Assembly (NCBI GenBank): GCA_964476375.1
Contig: CAYYZW010000293.1
Location: 1 to 10,886 of the forward strand
Source of the DNA: SAT2750 sp964476375
GTDB lineage: Bacteria; Planctomycetota; Planctomycetia; Pirellulales; Pirellulaceae
Direction: 5' to 3'
Length of the DNA stretch: 10,886 nt
The position numbers and the translations under genes were made by a program. Below the pieces are notes generated by a model, which had not been told where the DNA came from, made no database searches, and worked only from the letters and a program-made list of their open reading frames with translations. Below are positions 1 through 5,909 of this stretch, piece by piece; positions within the stretch are counted from its first letter, which is position 1; each line of letters starts with the position of its first letter.

Positions 1-681
1 CAGCAGCCAGGGCCACATCTGCCGCAGCGGAAGCCGATCCCGACTCGCCATCCATGTCCCCAGGTCTGCCAGCGTCCCCCACCCCCCTACCAGTACATGG
101 AAGGCTGCCGCCGACCCCGTCCAGAGCCAGACTCGCCGCCAGCGCCCGCGGGCCATCTCGGCCAGGCCACAAAAGAGAAACCCGTAGGCAAACACCTTGG
201 CTTCCACCCCCCCCACGACCCATTCCCCGGCCATCTGGGTCCATGTCACCAGGCTGACATAATGCGTCGCAAAATGATTCGCGACCCCGGGACGCCGGTC
301 GAAGCTCCAGCAGAGACGGGCCAGGCCAAAAGAAAAAACCAGGGCCGCCGCCACCCGGCCCACCCAGGCCACAGCCGGAAGTGAAAGCCATGTAGTGAGC
401 CAGCCGACGACCCAGAAGAAAACATGGTGCGCATCCGGGGACTGAAGAAAGAAATCCCCCTCGCACCAGGTCGAGTCCCAGTAGTGCCTTGCCTGGGAAA
501 GGTAATGCGCCTCGTTCACTCCCGGCACCGGCCCCCCGGTGAGCAGCAACATGCAGCCGGCGATCCCCGCGCATTCAAGCCAGCGACCCGGTTGACTCGT
601 GCCCACCCCGGGGGCAACTCCCGGCTCCTTGTTCCCTGGCAAGCTCGTCATCTGGATACCCGGCCCGCGGCCGCCCCGCAT
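1..681 (-). CDS. Multi-pass membrane protein, DUF6798-like, C-terminus cut off by window edge
   Basis: An uninterrupted minus-strand reading frame runs from an ATG at 681 to the first base of the window (227 codons, no stop), so only the N-terminal part is present. It is rich in Trp and hydrophobic residues, with likely membrane segments near residues 34-51, 86-104, 105-125, 160-178 and 182-205. Recognisable stretches are GVNEAHYLSQARHYW (54-68), GDFFLQSPDAHHVFFW (75-90), GEWVVGGVEAKVFAYG (152-167) and FHVLVGGW (194-201). From memory these match planctomycete membrane proteins of the DUF6798 type; I could not search for this. An acidic residue in the first extracytoplasmic loop (NEAHY) recalls GT-C glycosyltransferases, but that is speculation. 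The start at 681 overlaps the xylB stop as TAATG and has GGAG five bases upstream. An in-frame ATG at 651 is an alternative start with no good ribosome site. Function unknown. Confidence 0.8.
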   Translation of the reverse strand, partial: MRGGRGPGIQMTSLPGNKEPGVAPGVGTSQPGRWLECAGIAGCMLLLTGGPVPGVNEAHYLSQARHYWDSTWCEGDFFLQSPDAHHVFFWVVGWLTTWLSLPAVAWVGRVAAALVFSFGLARLCWSFDRRPGVANHFATHYVSLVTWTQMAGEWVVGGVEAKVFAYGFLFCGLAEMARGRWRRVWLWTGSAAAFHVLVGGWGTLADLGTWMASRDRLPLRQMWPWLL

Positions 682-690
682 TAACTCTCC
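679..690 (-). promoter_or_regulatory. Ribosome-binding site and TAATG stop/start overlap coupling xylB to the membrane protein
   Basis: On the minus strand GGAG (690-687) lies inside the last codons of xylB, followed by five bases and ATG at 681-679. The TAA stop of xylB (683-681) shares one base with this ATG. The arrangement is typical of translational coupling, and it is the reason for choosing 681 rather than 651 as the start. Confidence 0.6.
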
Positions 691-2201
691 ACCCGACTGA
701 TGGCCTTGAAGTTCTCCCTGAGCGACCCGTAGAGTTCCTGGAAAAGGGAGAACCTGCTGTCGTACCTCCGCTTCTGGGCCCGGTCGACCGCGGTCTCGGA
801 CACCACCTTGATGGTCGCCCCACAGGCCTCACTGATATTCTTGAATTCCCCGGCTCCGACCGCGGCGAGCAGCGCCACCCCGTAAGCCGGTCCCTGCTCG
901 GTGTTGATCGTGACCACTTTCTTCCCGAACACGTCCGCCTGCATCTGTCGCCAGAGCGGACTGGTGGCGCCTCCGCCCGAGGCCCGCACCTGCCGTACCG
1001 GAACGCCCATCGACTCGATAATGGCCAGGCTGTCTCGCATTGCATAGGTGCCCCCTTCCATGATCGCCCGCGTGACATGCCCCCGGGTGTGCTTGAGTGT
1101 CAGGCCGACAAGGCTGCCGCGGGCGTCAGGATCGGCATGCGGCGTCCTCTCCCCGGCCAGGTAGGGAAGAAACAACAATCCCTCACTCCCGGCCGGAATC
1201 TTCCCCGCCTCACGGTTGAGAACCCTGTAGGGATCCCCACCCGCCCCTGCCAGCTGTTGACAGAGGTGGTCCACAAACCACTGCAGCGCCCCACCAGCCG
1301 TCAGGCTGACACCCATCATGTGCCACTTGCCCCGGACTGCATGGCAGAAGGTATGGAGGCGACCATGGGGATCGACTTCCATCTTGTCACTATGCACGAA
1401 CATCACCCCACTGGTACCAATCGAACTGGAAAGCACGCCTGACCGGACCACCCCCGTCCCGATTGCACCGGCAGCACAGTCCCCCGCTCCCCCGACCACG
1501 ACACAGTCGGTTGTCAGCCCCAGCGTGCGTGCGGCGGCCGCCGTCAGGGTTCCGGTCACATCCTCTGACTCGTAACAGTCGCCCAGCAGTTCTCGATCCA
1601 GGCCCAGGCGGGATAGAAGGGGCCCGGACCAGTCACGGCGGCGAACATCCAAAAGCAACATCCCGCTGGCGTCGCTCACATCGGTGGCATAGTCCCCGGT
1701 CAGCCGCCGGCGAACATCATCCTTGGGAAGCAGGATCTTGCGGGTGCGGTCAAACAGCCGCGGCCGGTTGTTTCGCAGCCAGAGAATCTTGGGAGCGGTA
1801 AACCCGGTCAGTGCCGGGTTGGCCACCATCTGGATCAGCTTTCGGCGGCCCCCGGCGAGCTGCTCGATCTCCTCGCATTCGGCTGCCGTCCGCTGGTCAT
1901 TCCAGAGCAGCGCCCTGCAGAGCACCTTGTCCTTCTTGTCCAGGAAGACCGACCCGTGCATCTGTCCTGAAAGGCCGATCCCTTTCACATCCGCAGCATG
2001 AATACCGCTCCCTCGAACCACCTGCCGGACTGTCTTGACGGTCGCCTTCCACCAGTCCTCCGGATCCTGCTCACTCCAGAGCGGGCGGGGGTGATACGAC
2101 GGGTAGGAGGCATGTGCCTCGGCGAGGATCTTGCCCCTGGCGCTCACCAGCAGTGTCTTGGTGCCGGAGGTGCCGATATCAATTCCCAGGAACGCGCTCA
2201 T
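681..2201 (-). CDS. xylB: Xylulokinase (FGGY carbohydrate kinase family)
   Basis: Phosphorylates D-xylulose with ATP to xylulose 5-phosphate in the cytoplasm, feeding the pentose phosphate pathway. With the start at 2201 the protein has 506 residues, normal for the family. Visible motifs: DIGTSGTK at 8-15 (N-terminal phosphate-binding loop), GLSGQMHG at 76-83 and LLWNDQRT at 98-105 (sugar site), GAGDCAAGAIG at 238-248 with D241 as probable catalytic base, GTSGVMF at 262-268 (ATP domain), and LPYLAGERTPH at 345-355 followed by the GLTLKH and ASGGGATSPLWRQM segments (407-420). The GQMHG and ERTPH signatures favour xylulokinase over glycerol or gluconate kinase. An upstream in-frame ATG at 2285 would add 28 residues ahead of the fold and lies on the far side of the candidate promoter, so I reject it. 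AAGGA sits about ten bases before 2201. It forms a one-base overlap with the next gene. Confidence 0.93.
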   Translation of the reverse strand: MSAFLGIDIGTSGTKTLLVSARGKILAEAHASYPSYHPRPLWSEQDPEDWWKATVKTVRQVVRGSGIHAADVKGIGLSGQMHGSVFLDKKDKVLCRALLWNDQRTAAECEEIEQLAGGRRKLIQMVANPALTGFTAPKILWLRNNRPRLFDRTRKILLPKDDVRRRLTGDYATDVSDASGMLLLDVRRRDWSGPLLSRLGLDRELLGDCYESEDVTGTLTAAAARTLGLTTDCVVVGGAGDCAAGAIGTGVVRSGVLSSSIGTSGVMFVHSDKMEVDPHGRLHTFCHAVRGKWHMMGVSLTAGGALQWFVDHLCQQLAGAGGDPYRVLNREAGKIPAGSEGLLFLPYLAGERTPHADPDARGSLVGLTLKHTRGHVTRAIMEGGTYAMRDSLAIIESMGVPVRQVRASGGGATSPLWRQMQADVFGKKVVTINTEQGPAYGVALLAAVGAGEFKNISEACGATIKVVSETAVDRAQKRRYDSRFSLFQELYGSLRENFKAISRVES

Positions 2202-2250
2202 GAATTTCGTGTCCTTCTTACCGGCCCGGTGTCGATAAATAACTAGTGAT

Positions 2251-2306
2251 GGTGAACCTGTGATTGTACTGCCTGTCAAAAACATGCTGCAACGAGACAG
2301 GTGAAC
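2251..2306. repeat. Direct repeat GGTGAAC and inverted repeat CCTGTC/GACAGG around the candidate xylB promoter
   Basis: GGTGAAC occurs at 2251-2257 and again at 2300-2306 in the same orientation. Between them CCTGTC (2272-2277) and GACAGG (2296-2301) form a perfect six-base inverted repeat with an 18-base spacer. The repeats bracket the candidate -35 and -10 boxes, as an operator would, but they are short and could be chance. Confidence 0.3.
2263..2292 (-). promoter_or_regulatory. Candidate sigma70-type promoter for xylB
   Basis: Minus strand: TTGCAG (2292-2287), an 18-base spacer, then TACAAT (2268-2263). Transcription would begin near 2256, giving a leader of about 55 bases before the xylB ATG. 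A perfect TTGACA at 2279-2274 has no good -10 box at the right distance. For the divergent gene starting at 2371 I see no convincing promoter or Shine-Dalgarno sequence in the 169-base spacer. Confidence 0.4.
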
Positions 2307-2370
2307 GGTTCCCGCCGCCAGAACGTACCAAGGCTATCTCTTCCCCCCGCCTGCGAGCCTAGAAAACCTC

Positions 2371-3795
2371 ATGGATAGCGACTTCTCCACACCCCGGCGG
2401 ATCCTGGTCATCCTGCTGGCCGTGCTCTTTCTGCCGGGCTGCTCCCCGGTCCAGGAGACACCCGGCCCGGACGTCCAGGGGGAGGACCAGTCCCTGCCCC
2501 TCCGCGTGGTCGTCGTGGCGACACCGGCGCTGGCACAATCCCTCACAACCCAGTGGCTGGCGCACGATGGCGGGGAGATTCATATCCGGGAAATGACGCC
2601 CGAGCAGCTCAAGACCACCAGCCGGCTTCTGGCAGATGTGATTATCTACCCCAGCGGCATGATGGGCCAGCTGGTGATGGCCGGACACCTGGCACCCCTC
2701 TCCTTTCCGGAAGGGGATCCGGGCTGGAGTGGGGAACCCGTCCTGGAAAACCAGCGGGTGGCGGAAGTGAGCTGGGGAAGTGACCTCTATGCCGTCTCTT
2801 TTGGGTCCCCGCAACCCATGCTCGCCTACCGGCGTGATGTTTTCGAGAAACTGGGCCTCTCCCCCCCTGCCACCTGGGATCAGTACCACGAGGTTTGCAA
2901 GAAACTGGAAGCATTCCGTGTGGGCACCCAGGAGATGCCCTTCGGGCAGGTGACTGCCGAACCGCTGGGCCCGGGAGATGCCGCCATCAGCCTGCTTGCC
3001 CGTGCCGCCAGTTACGCACGCCACAGGAACCAGTATTCCGGTCTTTTTGATTTCATCAGCATGCAGCCCCTGATCACCGGGCCGCCCTTCCAGCGCGCCC
3101 TGGCTGAAATAGTCCAGTGCCGGGACTTCCAGCCGCCTGACGGCGTCTGCCAGACCTCCGCCGGGGCATTTGCACAACTGGCCACCGGTGAATCACTGAT
3201 GGCCATCAGCTGGTCCTTTCGATCCAGCCAGGGCGAATCCGAACTGCCGCCGATTGCCGTTGTTGAGTTGCCTGGTTCAACCAGCGTTTACAATGTGAAT
3301 TCGGAGGCCTGGGAGGACCGCCTGGTAACCGAGGGGGTGCATGTCCCGCTGCTGGCAGCCGCCGGACGACTTGGCTCGGTTACCGAGCTGGCCTATGACC
3401 GACGCCAGGCAGCTGATTTCCTGATGTTCATGACCTCCTCCCGAATGGCCACCTCTGTCTGCAGGCCCAGCCCATTCACATTCCCCTTCCGCACGGCCCA
3501 CGCCGAAGACCCTCGAGGCTGGCTTCCGGCCAGTTTTGATGGCCTGGCCGCCAGCTCCCTGGGAAAAGCGTTAACCACGGCCGGCGAGCGGAACAACTAC
3601 CTCTTCTGCCTGCGGATTCCCGGCCGCGACGAGTACATGGCAGCCCTCGACGACGCGGTCCAGGCAGCCCTGGAGGGGGAATCGCCTGCCGTGGCACTGG
3701 CCCAGGCAGCTGATCGCTGGACCGAGATCACCGAACAGATCGGCAGCGACCGGCAGAAAACAGCCTACCGTTCCAGCCTTGGGCTGGAAAACTAG
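2371..3795 (+). CDS. Solute-binding lipoprotein, ABC sugar-binding (family 1) type
   Basis: A 474-residue protein beginning with a lipoprotein signal: PRRILVILLAVLF followed by the lipobox LPGC, with the lipidated Cys at 24. It should be anchored in a membrane facing the periplasm. The body resembles family 1 extracellular solute-binding proteins. After RVVVVATPA (45-52) comes ADVIIYPSGMMGQLVMAGHLAPL (within 88-110), where the family recognises its bound solute lobe. YRRDVFEKLGLSPPATWDQY (153-172) is the classic hinge-side motif, and a segment near 350 (ADFLMFMTSS) matches the late 'FL..L.S' helix. Length is normal for the family. No permease or ATPase gene lies nearby, so either the transporter is elsewhere or this is a stand-alone binding protein. 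Divergence from xylB suggests, without proving, a pentose ligand. The start is fixed by the signal peptide; its ribosome site is poor. Confidence 0.75.
   Translation: MDSDFSTPRRILVILLAVLFLPGCSPVQETPGPDVQGEDQSLPLRVVVVATPALAQSLTTQWLAHDGGEIHIREMTPEQLKTTSRLLADVIIYPSGMMGQLVMAGHLAPLSFPEGDPGWSGEPVLENQRVAEVSWGSDLYAVSFGSPQPMLAYRRDVFEKLGLSPPATWDQYHEVCKKLEAFRVGTQEMPFGQVTAEPLGPGDAAISLLARAASYARHRNQYSGLFDFISMQPLITGPPFQRALAEIVQCRDFQPPDGVCQTSAGAFAQLATGESLMAISWSFRSSQGESELPPIAVVELPGSTSVYNVNSEAWEDRLVTEGVHVPLLAAAGRLGSVTELAYDRRQAADFLMFMTSSRMATSVCRPSPFTFPFRTAHAEDPRGWLPASFDGLAASSLGKALTTAGERNNYLFCLRIPGRDEYMAALDDAVQAALEGESPAVALAQAADRWTEITEQIGSDRQKTAYRSSLGLEN
3771..3789 (+). terminator. Hairpin at the end of the solute-binding protein gene, no T tract
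   Basis: TTCCAGCC (3771-3778), loop TTG, GGCTGGAA (3782-3789): a perfect eight-pair stem encoded by the last codons, ending three bases before the TAG stop. No run of T follows, so if it ends transcription or protects the transcript it does so in a non-canonical way. It could also be a chance product of coding sequence. Confidence 0.3.
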
Positions 3796-3802
3796 CAGCC
3801 GG

Positions 3803-3833
3803 TTGCAATCGCTGTCCTCTCGAGGGCTATAAT
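3803..3833 (+). promoter_or_regulatory. Candidate sigma70-type promoter for the 3874-5722 pair
   Basis: TTGCAA (3803-3808) and a perfect TATAAT (3828-3833) are separated by 19 bases, slightly longer than ideal. The site sits in the 78-base gap after the lipoprotein gene and would give a start near 3840 and a leader of about 34 bases. It suggests that the two downstream genes are transcribed independently of the lipoprotein. Confidence 0.5.
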
Positions 3834-3873
3834 CGGGGTCTCCCCACCTCCCCACTGTCACCGGGACAAAATC

Positions 3874-4503
3874 ATGATCGTGCTGGCCGTGACCCTTGGT
3901 GCCGTCGTCTTTTTTTTCATCGTGCGTGCCACTATCCGGGGTGTGATTGCCCGGCATAAAAAGACCGTTGCCACCTGGCAGGCGGCTGCCGAGGAGCTGG
4001 GAATTTCATTTACCAGCCCCCAACGGTTCGCCAAGCCCAGCATGGAAGGGCGCGTGGCCGGATTCCAGGTCAAGGTCCATGCCTACACGCAAAGCAGCGG
4101 ACAACACTCGGCAACCTACACGGGCTTTCGTGTCACCTTCCCCGGGTCGCTGGAACTGGGACTGAAGCTCAGTCGCGAACTCGCTCTCGTCAGTGGAATT
4201 ACCAAGTTCTTTGGCGCCCAGGACATCCTCACCGGCGATGAGGTCTTCGATAACACCTTTGTGATCAAGGGCACCGATCCGGACGACGTGATTACTTTCC
4301 TGACCGATGACATTCGTTACCAGTTAATCGAACTGCACCAGGCACAAAAGGGCATGGGGATCGTTGTCACCGACATCGACATCTCCGTCACCCAGTCGGG
4401 GGTTGCTCGCGATGGGGATGCCATCATCGCGCTGGTCACGAGCTTGACTCACATGGCCTTCGTGCTGGCCGGGCACCTGGCTCGCCCCGAGGACCTGGCC
4501 TAG
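3874..4503 (+). CDS. Membrane-anchored protein of unknown function
   Basis: A 209-residue protein that I do not recognise by name. A single hydrophobic segment occupies about residues 2-20 (VTLGAVVFFFIVRAT) followed by Arg/Lys-rich IRGVIARHKK, the pattern of an N-in or signal-anchor helix with a soluble C-terminal domain. WQAAAEELGISF (35-46), an EGRVAGFQVKVHAY stretch (58-71), GDEVFDNTFVIKGTDPDD (121-138) and a late hydrophobic helix HMAFVLAGHLA (193-203) suggest a folded domain seen in other uncharacterised bacterial proteins. I can give no biochemical role. GGGA lies about seven bases before the ATG. The Val-Phe-Phe-Phe codons include a run of eight T (3910-3917). It stands 43 bases upstream of the deiminase and is probably cotranscribed with it. 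Confidence 0.75.
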   Translation: MIVLAVTLGAVVFFFIVRATIRGVIARHKKTVATWQAAAEELGISFTSPQRFAKPSMEGRVAGFQVKVHAYTQSSGQHSATYTGFRVTFPGSLELGLKLSRELALVSGITKFFGAQDILTGDEVFDNTFVIKGTDPDDVITFLTDDIRYQLIELHQAQKGMGIVVTDIDISVTQSGVARDGDAIIALVTSLTHMAFVLAGHLARPEDLA

Positions 4504-4546
4504 CGACCGCCCCCCCGGACGTGCCGCGAGAGAGACAGGAAACCCG

Positions 4547-5722
4547 ATGGCTGCAGAGACGAAATCGACTGCCCGAAGACGACGGTCGCTTGCGATCGGC
4601 CTGTTCCTGGCCCTGGCCGCCGCGGCCGCCTATCTTTTCATCGCTCAGGAAAAGACCAACCGATGGGTCATCCCGGCCGAATTTGAGCAGCAACAGGCGC
4701 TCCTGCTGGCCTGGGAAAAGCTGCCCCGGTACGAGGCGGATATGAAATACCTGGTGCCCCAGCGACAGGTGCTGGCGGATATCATTGCCGCCAGCTACAA
4801 AACCGTCCCGGTGGTGGTCCTCGTCTCGGACGAGGAATCCCGCCAGTCCGCCAGGCAGGCACTTTCCGAGCGGGATGTACCCCTCGCTGAGATCACCTTC
4901 ATCGACCTTCCTTTCGACTCCCTCTGGGCGAGGGACTACGGGCCGGTCTGCGTCCGATCCACGGATGGCCAGATCGAGTGGCGCCATCATCAGTACGAGA
5001 TGACCGCCAAGGGCTGGACGGACGTGGATGGTACACCCATCCGGCGCCCCCAGGACGCGGTCGTCGCCGGGAAACTGGCCCACCTGACCGGCACCCCCTC
5101 TGTAAGCGTGCCCCTGGTGCTCTTCGGCGGAGGAATCGCCAGTAACGGGGAGGGCCTGCTGCTGGTATCGTCGGACATCGTCAACTGGAATGAAGACAAG
5201 TACGGCTACAGCGAGGCAGAGATCACCCGCCTCCTGGAAGAACATTACGGGGCCAGGCAGGTCGTCTACCTGGACCCGCTGCGGGAGGAGCCGACCGGGC
5301 ACCTGGACTTCTTCGTAACTTTCGTGGCCGCCGACACGGTCGTGATCGGGCATTACCCCCCCGACCACGATTTCCAGAATGCCCAGCTCCTCAATTCCCA
5401 CGCCAGAAGACTGGCCGGCATCGAAACATCGCATGGCCCTCTGAAGGTCGCCCGGATCACGATGGCACCGCACGACTCACGGTTTTTTGGGGGCACCTAC
5501 ACCAACATCGTCTTCGCCAATGGATCGCTGCTGGTCCCCAGTTACGGCATCGGCCAGGACCTGGACGCCGTCGAGACCTACCAGCGGCTGCTGCCGGGCT
5601 GGAAAATCGTCCCCATCAACTGCGGAGCCCTGATTATCGGCGAGGGGGCCGCTCACTGCGTGACGCTCAACCTGCCACGCTGGCCTGGAACGTTAAGAAC
5701 ATCTCCCCCGCCGGCGCCGTAG
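4547..5722 (+). CDS. Membrane-anchored agmatine/peptidyl-arginine deiminase family protein (PAD_porph)
   Basis: A 391-residue guanidine-group hydrolase. The family converts agmatine to N-carbamoylputrescine or peptidyl-arginine to citrulline through a covalent Cys intermediate. The expected active-site set is visible: WARDYGP with D130, GHLDFF with H252 and D254, TYTN with N320, and HCVT with C371, preceded by GEG. GGGIASNGEG (194-203) is the family's central Gly loop. Unlike cytoplasmic agmatine deiminases it starts with RRRRSLAIGLFLALAAAAAYLFIA (about 10-33), a signal anchor, which puts the catalytic domain outside the cytoplasm as in Porphyromonas PPAD. It lacks PPAD's C-terminal Ig-like and sorting domains, ending soon after the catalytic Cys. 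Substrate (agmatine, free arginine or protein arginine) cannot be told. AGGA (4537-4540) lies six bases before the ATG. Likely second gene of a pair with 3874-4503. Confidence 0.85.
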   Translation: MAAETKSTARRRRSLAIGLFLALAAAAAYLFIAQEKTNRWVIPAEFEQQQALLLAWEKLPRYEADMKYLVPQRQVLADIIAASYKTVPVVVLVSDEESRQSARQALSERDVPLAEITFIDLPFDSLWARDYGPVCVRSTDGQIEWRHHQYEMTAKGWTDVDGTPIRRPQDAVVAGKLAHLTGTPSVSVPLVLFGGGIASNGEGLLLVSSDIVNWNEDKYGYSEAEITRLLEEHYGARQVVYLDPLREEPTGHLDFFVTFVAADTVVIGHYPPDHDFQNAQLLNSHARRLAGIETSHGPLKVARITMAPHDSRFFGGTYTNIVFANGSLLVPSYGIGQDLDAVETYQRLLPGWKIVPINCGALIIGEGAAHCVTLNLPRWPGTLRTSPPPAP

Positions 5723-5732
5723 CACCGGCACG

Positions 5733-5752
5733 GTGGGAATACCACTTCCCAC
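5733..5752 (+). terminator. Hairpin downstream of the deiminase gene, no T tract
   Basis: GTGGGAA (5733-5739), loop TACCAC, TTCCCAC (5746-5752): a perfect seven-pair stem ten bases after the deiminase stop. Its place fits a terminator, but no T run follows, so the role is uncertain. Confidence 0.4.
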
Positions 5753-5787
5753 ATGGACAAAGTTCACCTGCTGACCGATATTAGGTT

Positions 5788-5810
5788 CTGGCGGGCCTGA
5801 TTCCCGCCAG
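5788..5810 (+). terminator. GC-rich hairpin just upstream of tRNA-Ala
   Basis: CTGGCGGG (5788-5795), loop CCTGATT, CCCGCCAG (5803-5810): a perfect eight-pair stem seven bases before the first tRNA base. It may be a second terminator for the deiminase unit, or a structure in the tRNA precursor leader. No T tract follows. I found no convincing promoter for the tRNA between the two hairpins; TATTAG at 5779-5784 is only a weak -10 candidate. Confidence 0.4.
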
Positions 5811-5817
5811 CACAACC

Positions 5818-5890
5818 GGGGCCGTAGCTCATTTGGGAGCGCGCCGCGTTCGCAATGCGGAGGTAGAGGGTTCGACCCCCTTCGGCTCCA
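5818..5890 (+). tRNA. tRNA-Ala (anticodon CGC)
   Basis: A 73-base cloverleaf. The acceptor stem GGGGCCG (5818-5824) pairs with CGGCTCC (5883-5889) and contains the G3-U70 wobble that marks alanine tRNAs, with discriminator A at 5890. The anticodon stem CCGCG/TGCGG (5844-5848 and 5856-5860) closes loop TTCGCAA, giving anticodon CGC at 5851-5853 for GCG codons. The T arm is GAGGG/CCCTT around TTCGACC (5866-5882). The D stem GCTC (5827-5830) against GCGC (5839-5842) has one mismatch, U12 with C23. The 3' CCA is not encoded and must be added by a nucleotidyltransferase. It lies on the plus strand, 19 bases from the convergent stop of the next gene. Confidence 0.95.
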
Positions 5891-5909
5891 CTTGACATCC
5901 CACGATCGC

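Noticed and set aside
54..684. Several short open frames on both strands in the first 680 bases
   Set aside because: They are overlapped by a continuous minus-strand frame with coherent membrane segments and family-like motifs, which explains the region better.
2202..2285. Upstream ATG that would lengthen xylulokinase by 28 residues
   Set aside because: The extension precedes the conserved start of the FGGY fold, and the candidate promoter's predicted start lies inside it.
2359..3177. Minus-strand open frame (272 codons) opposite the binding lipoprotein
   Set aside because: Antisense shadow; the plus-strand frame has a lipobox and binding-protein motifs.
4436..5473. Minus-strand open frame (345 codons) opposite the deiminase
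   Set aside because: It covers the deiminase active-site region on the other strand and shows no recognisable motif; the plus-strand frame has all family motifs.
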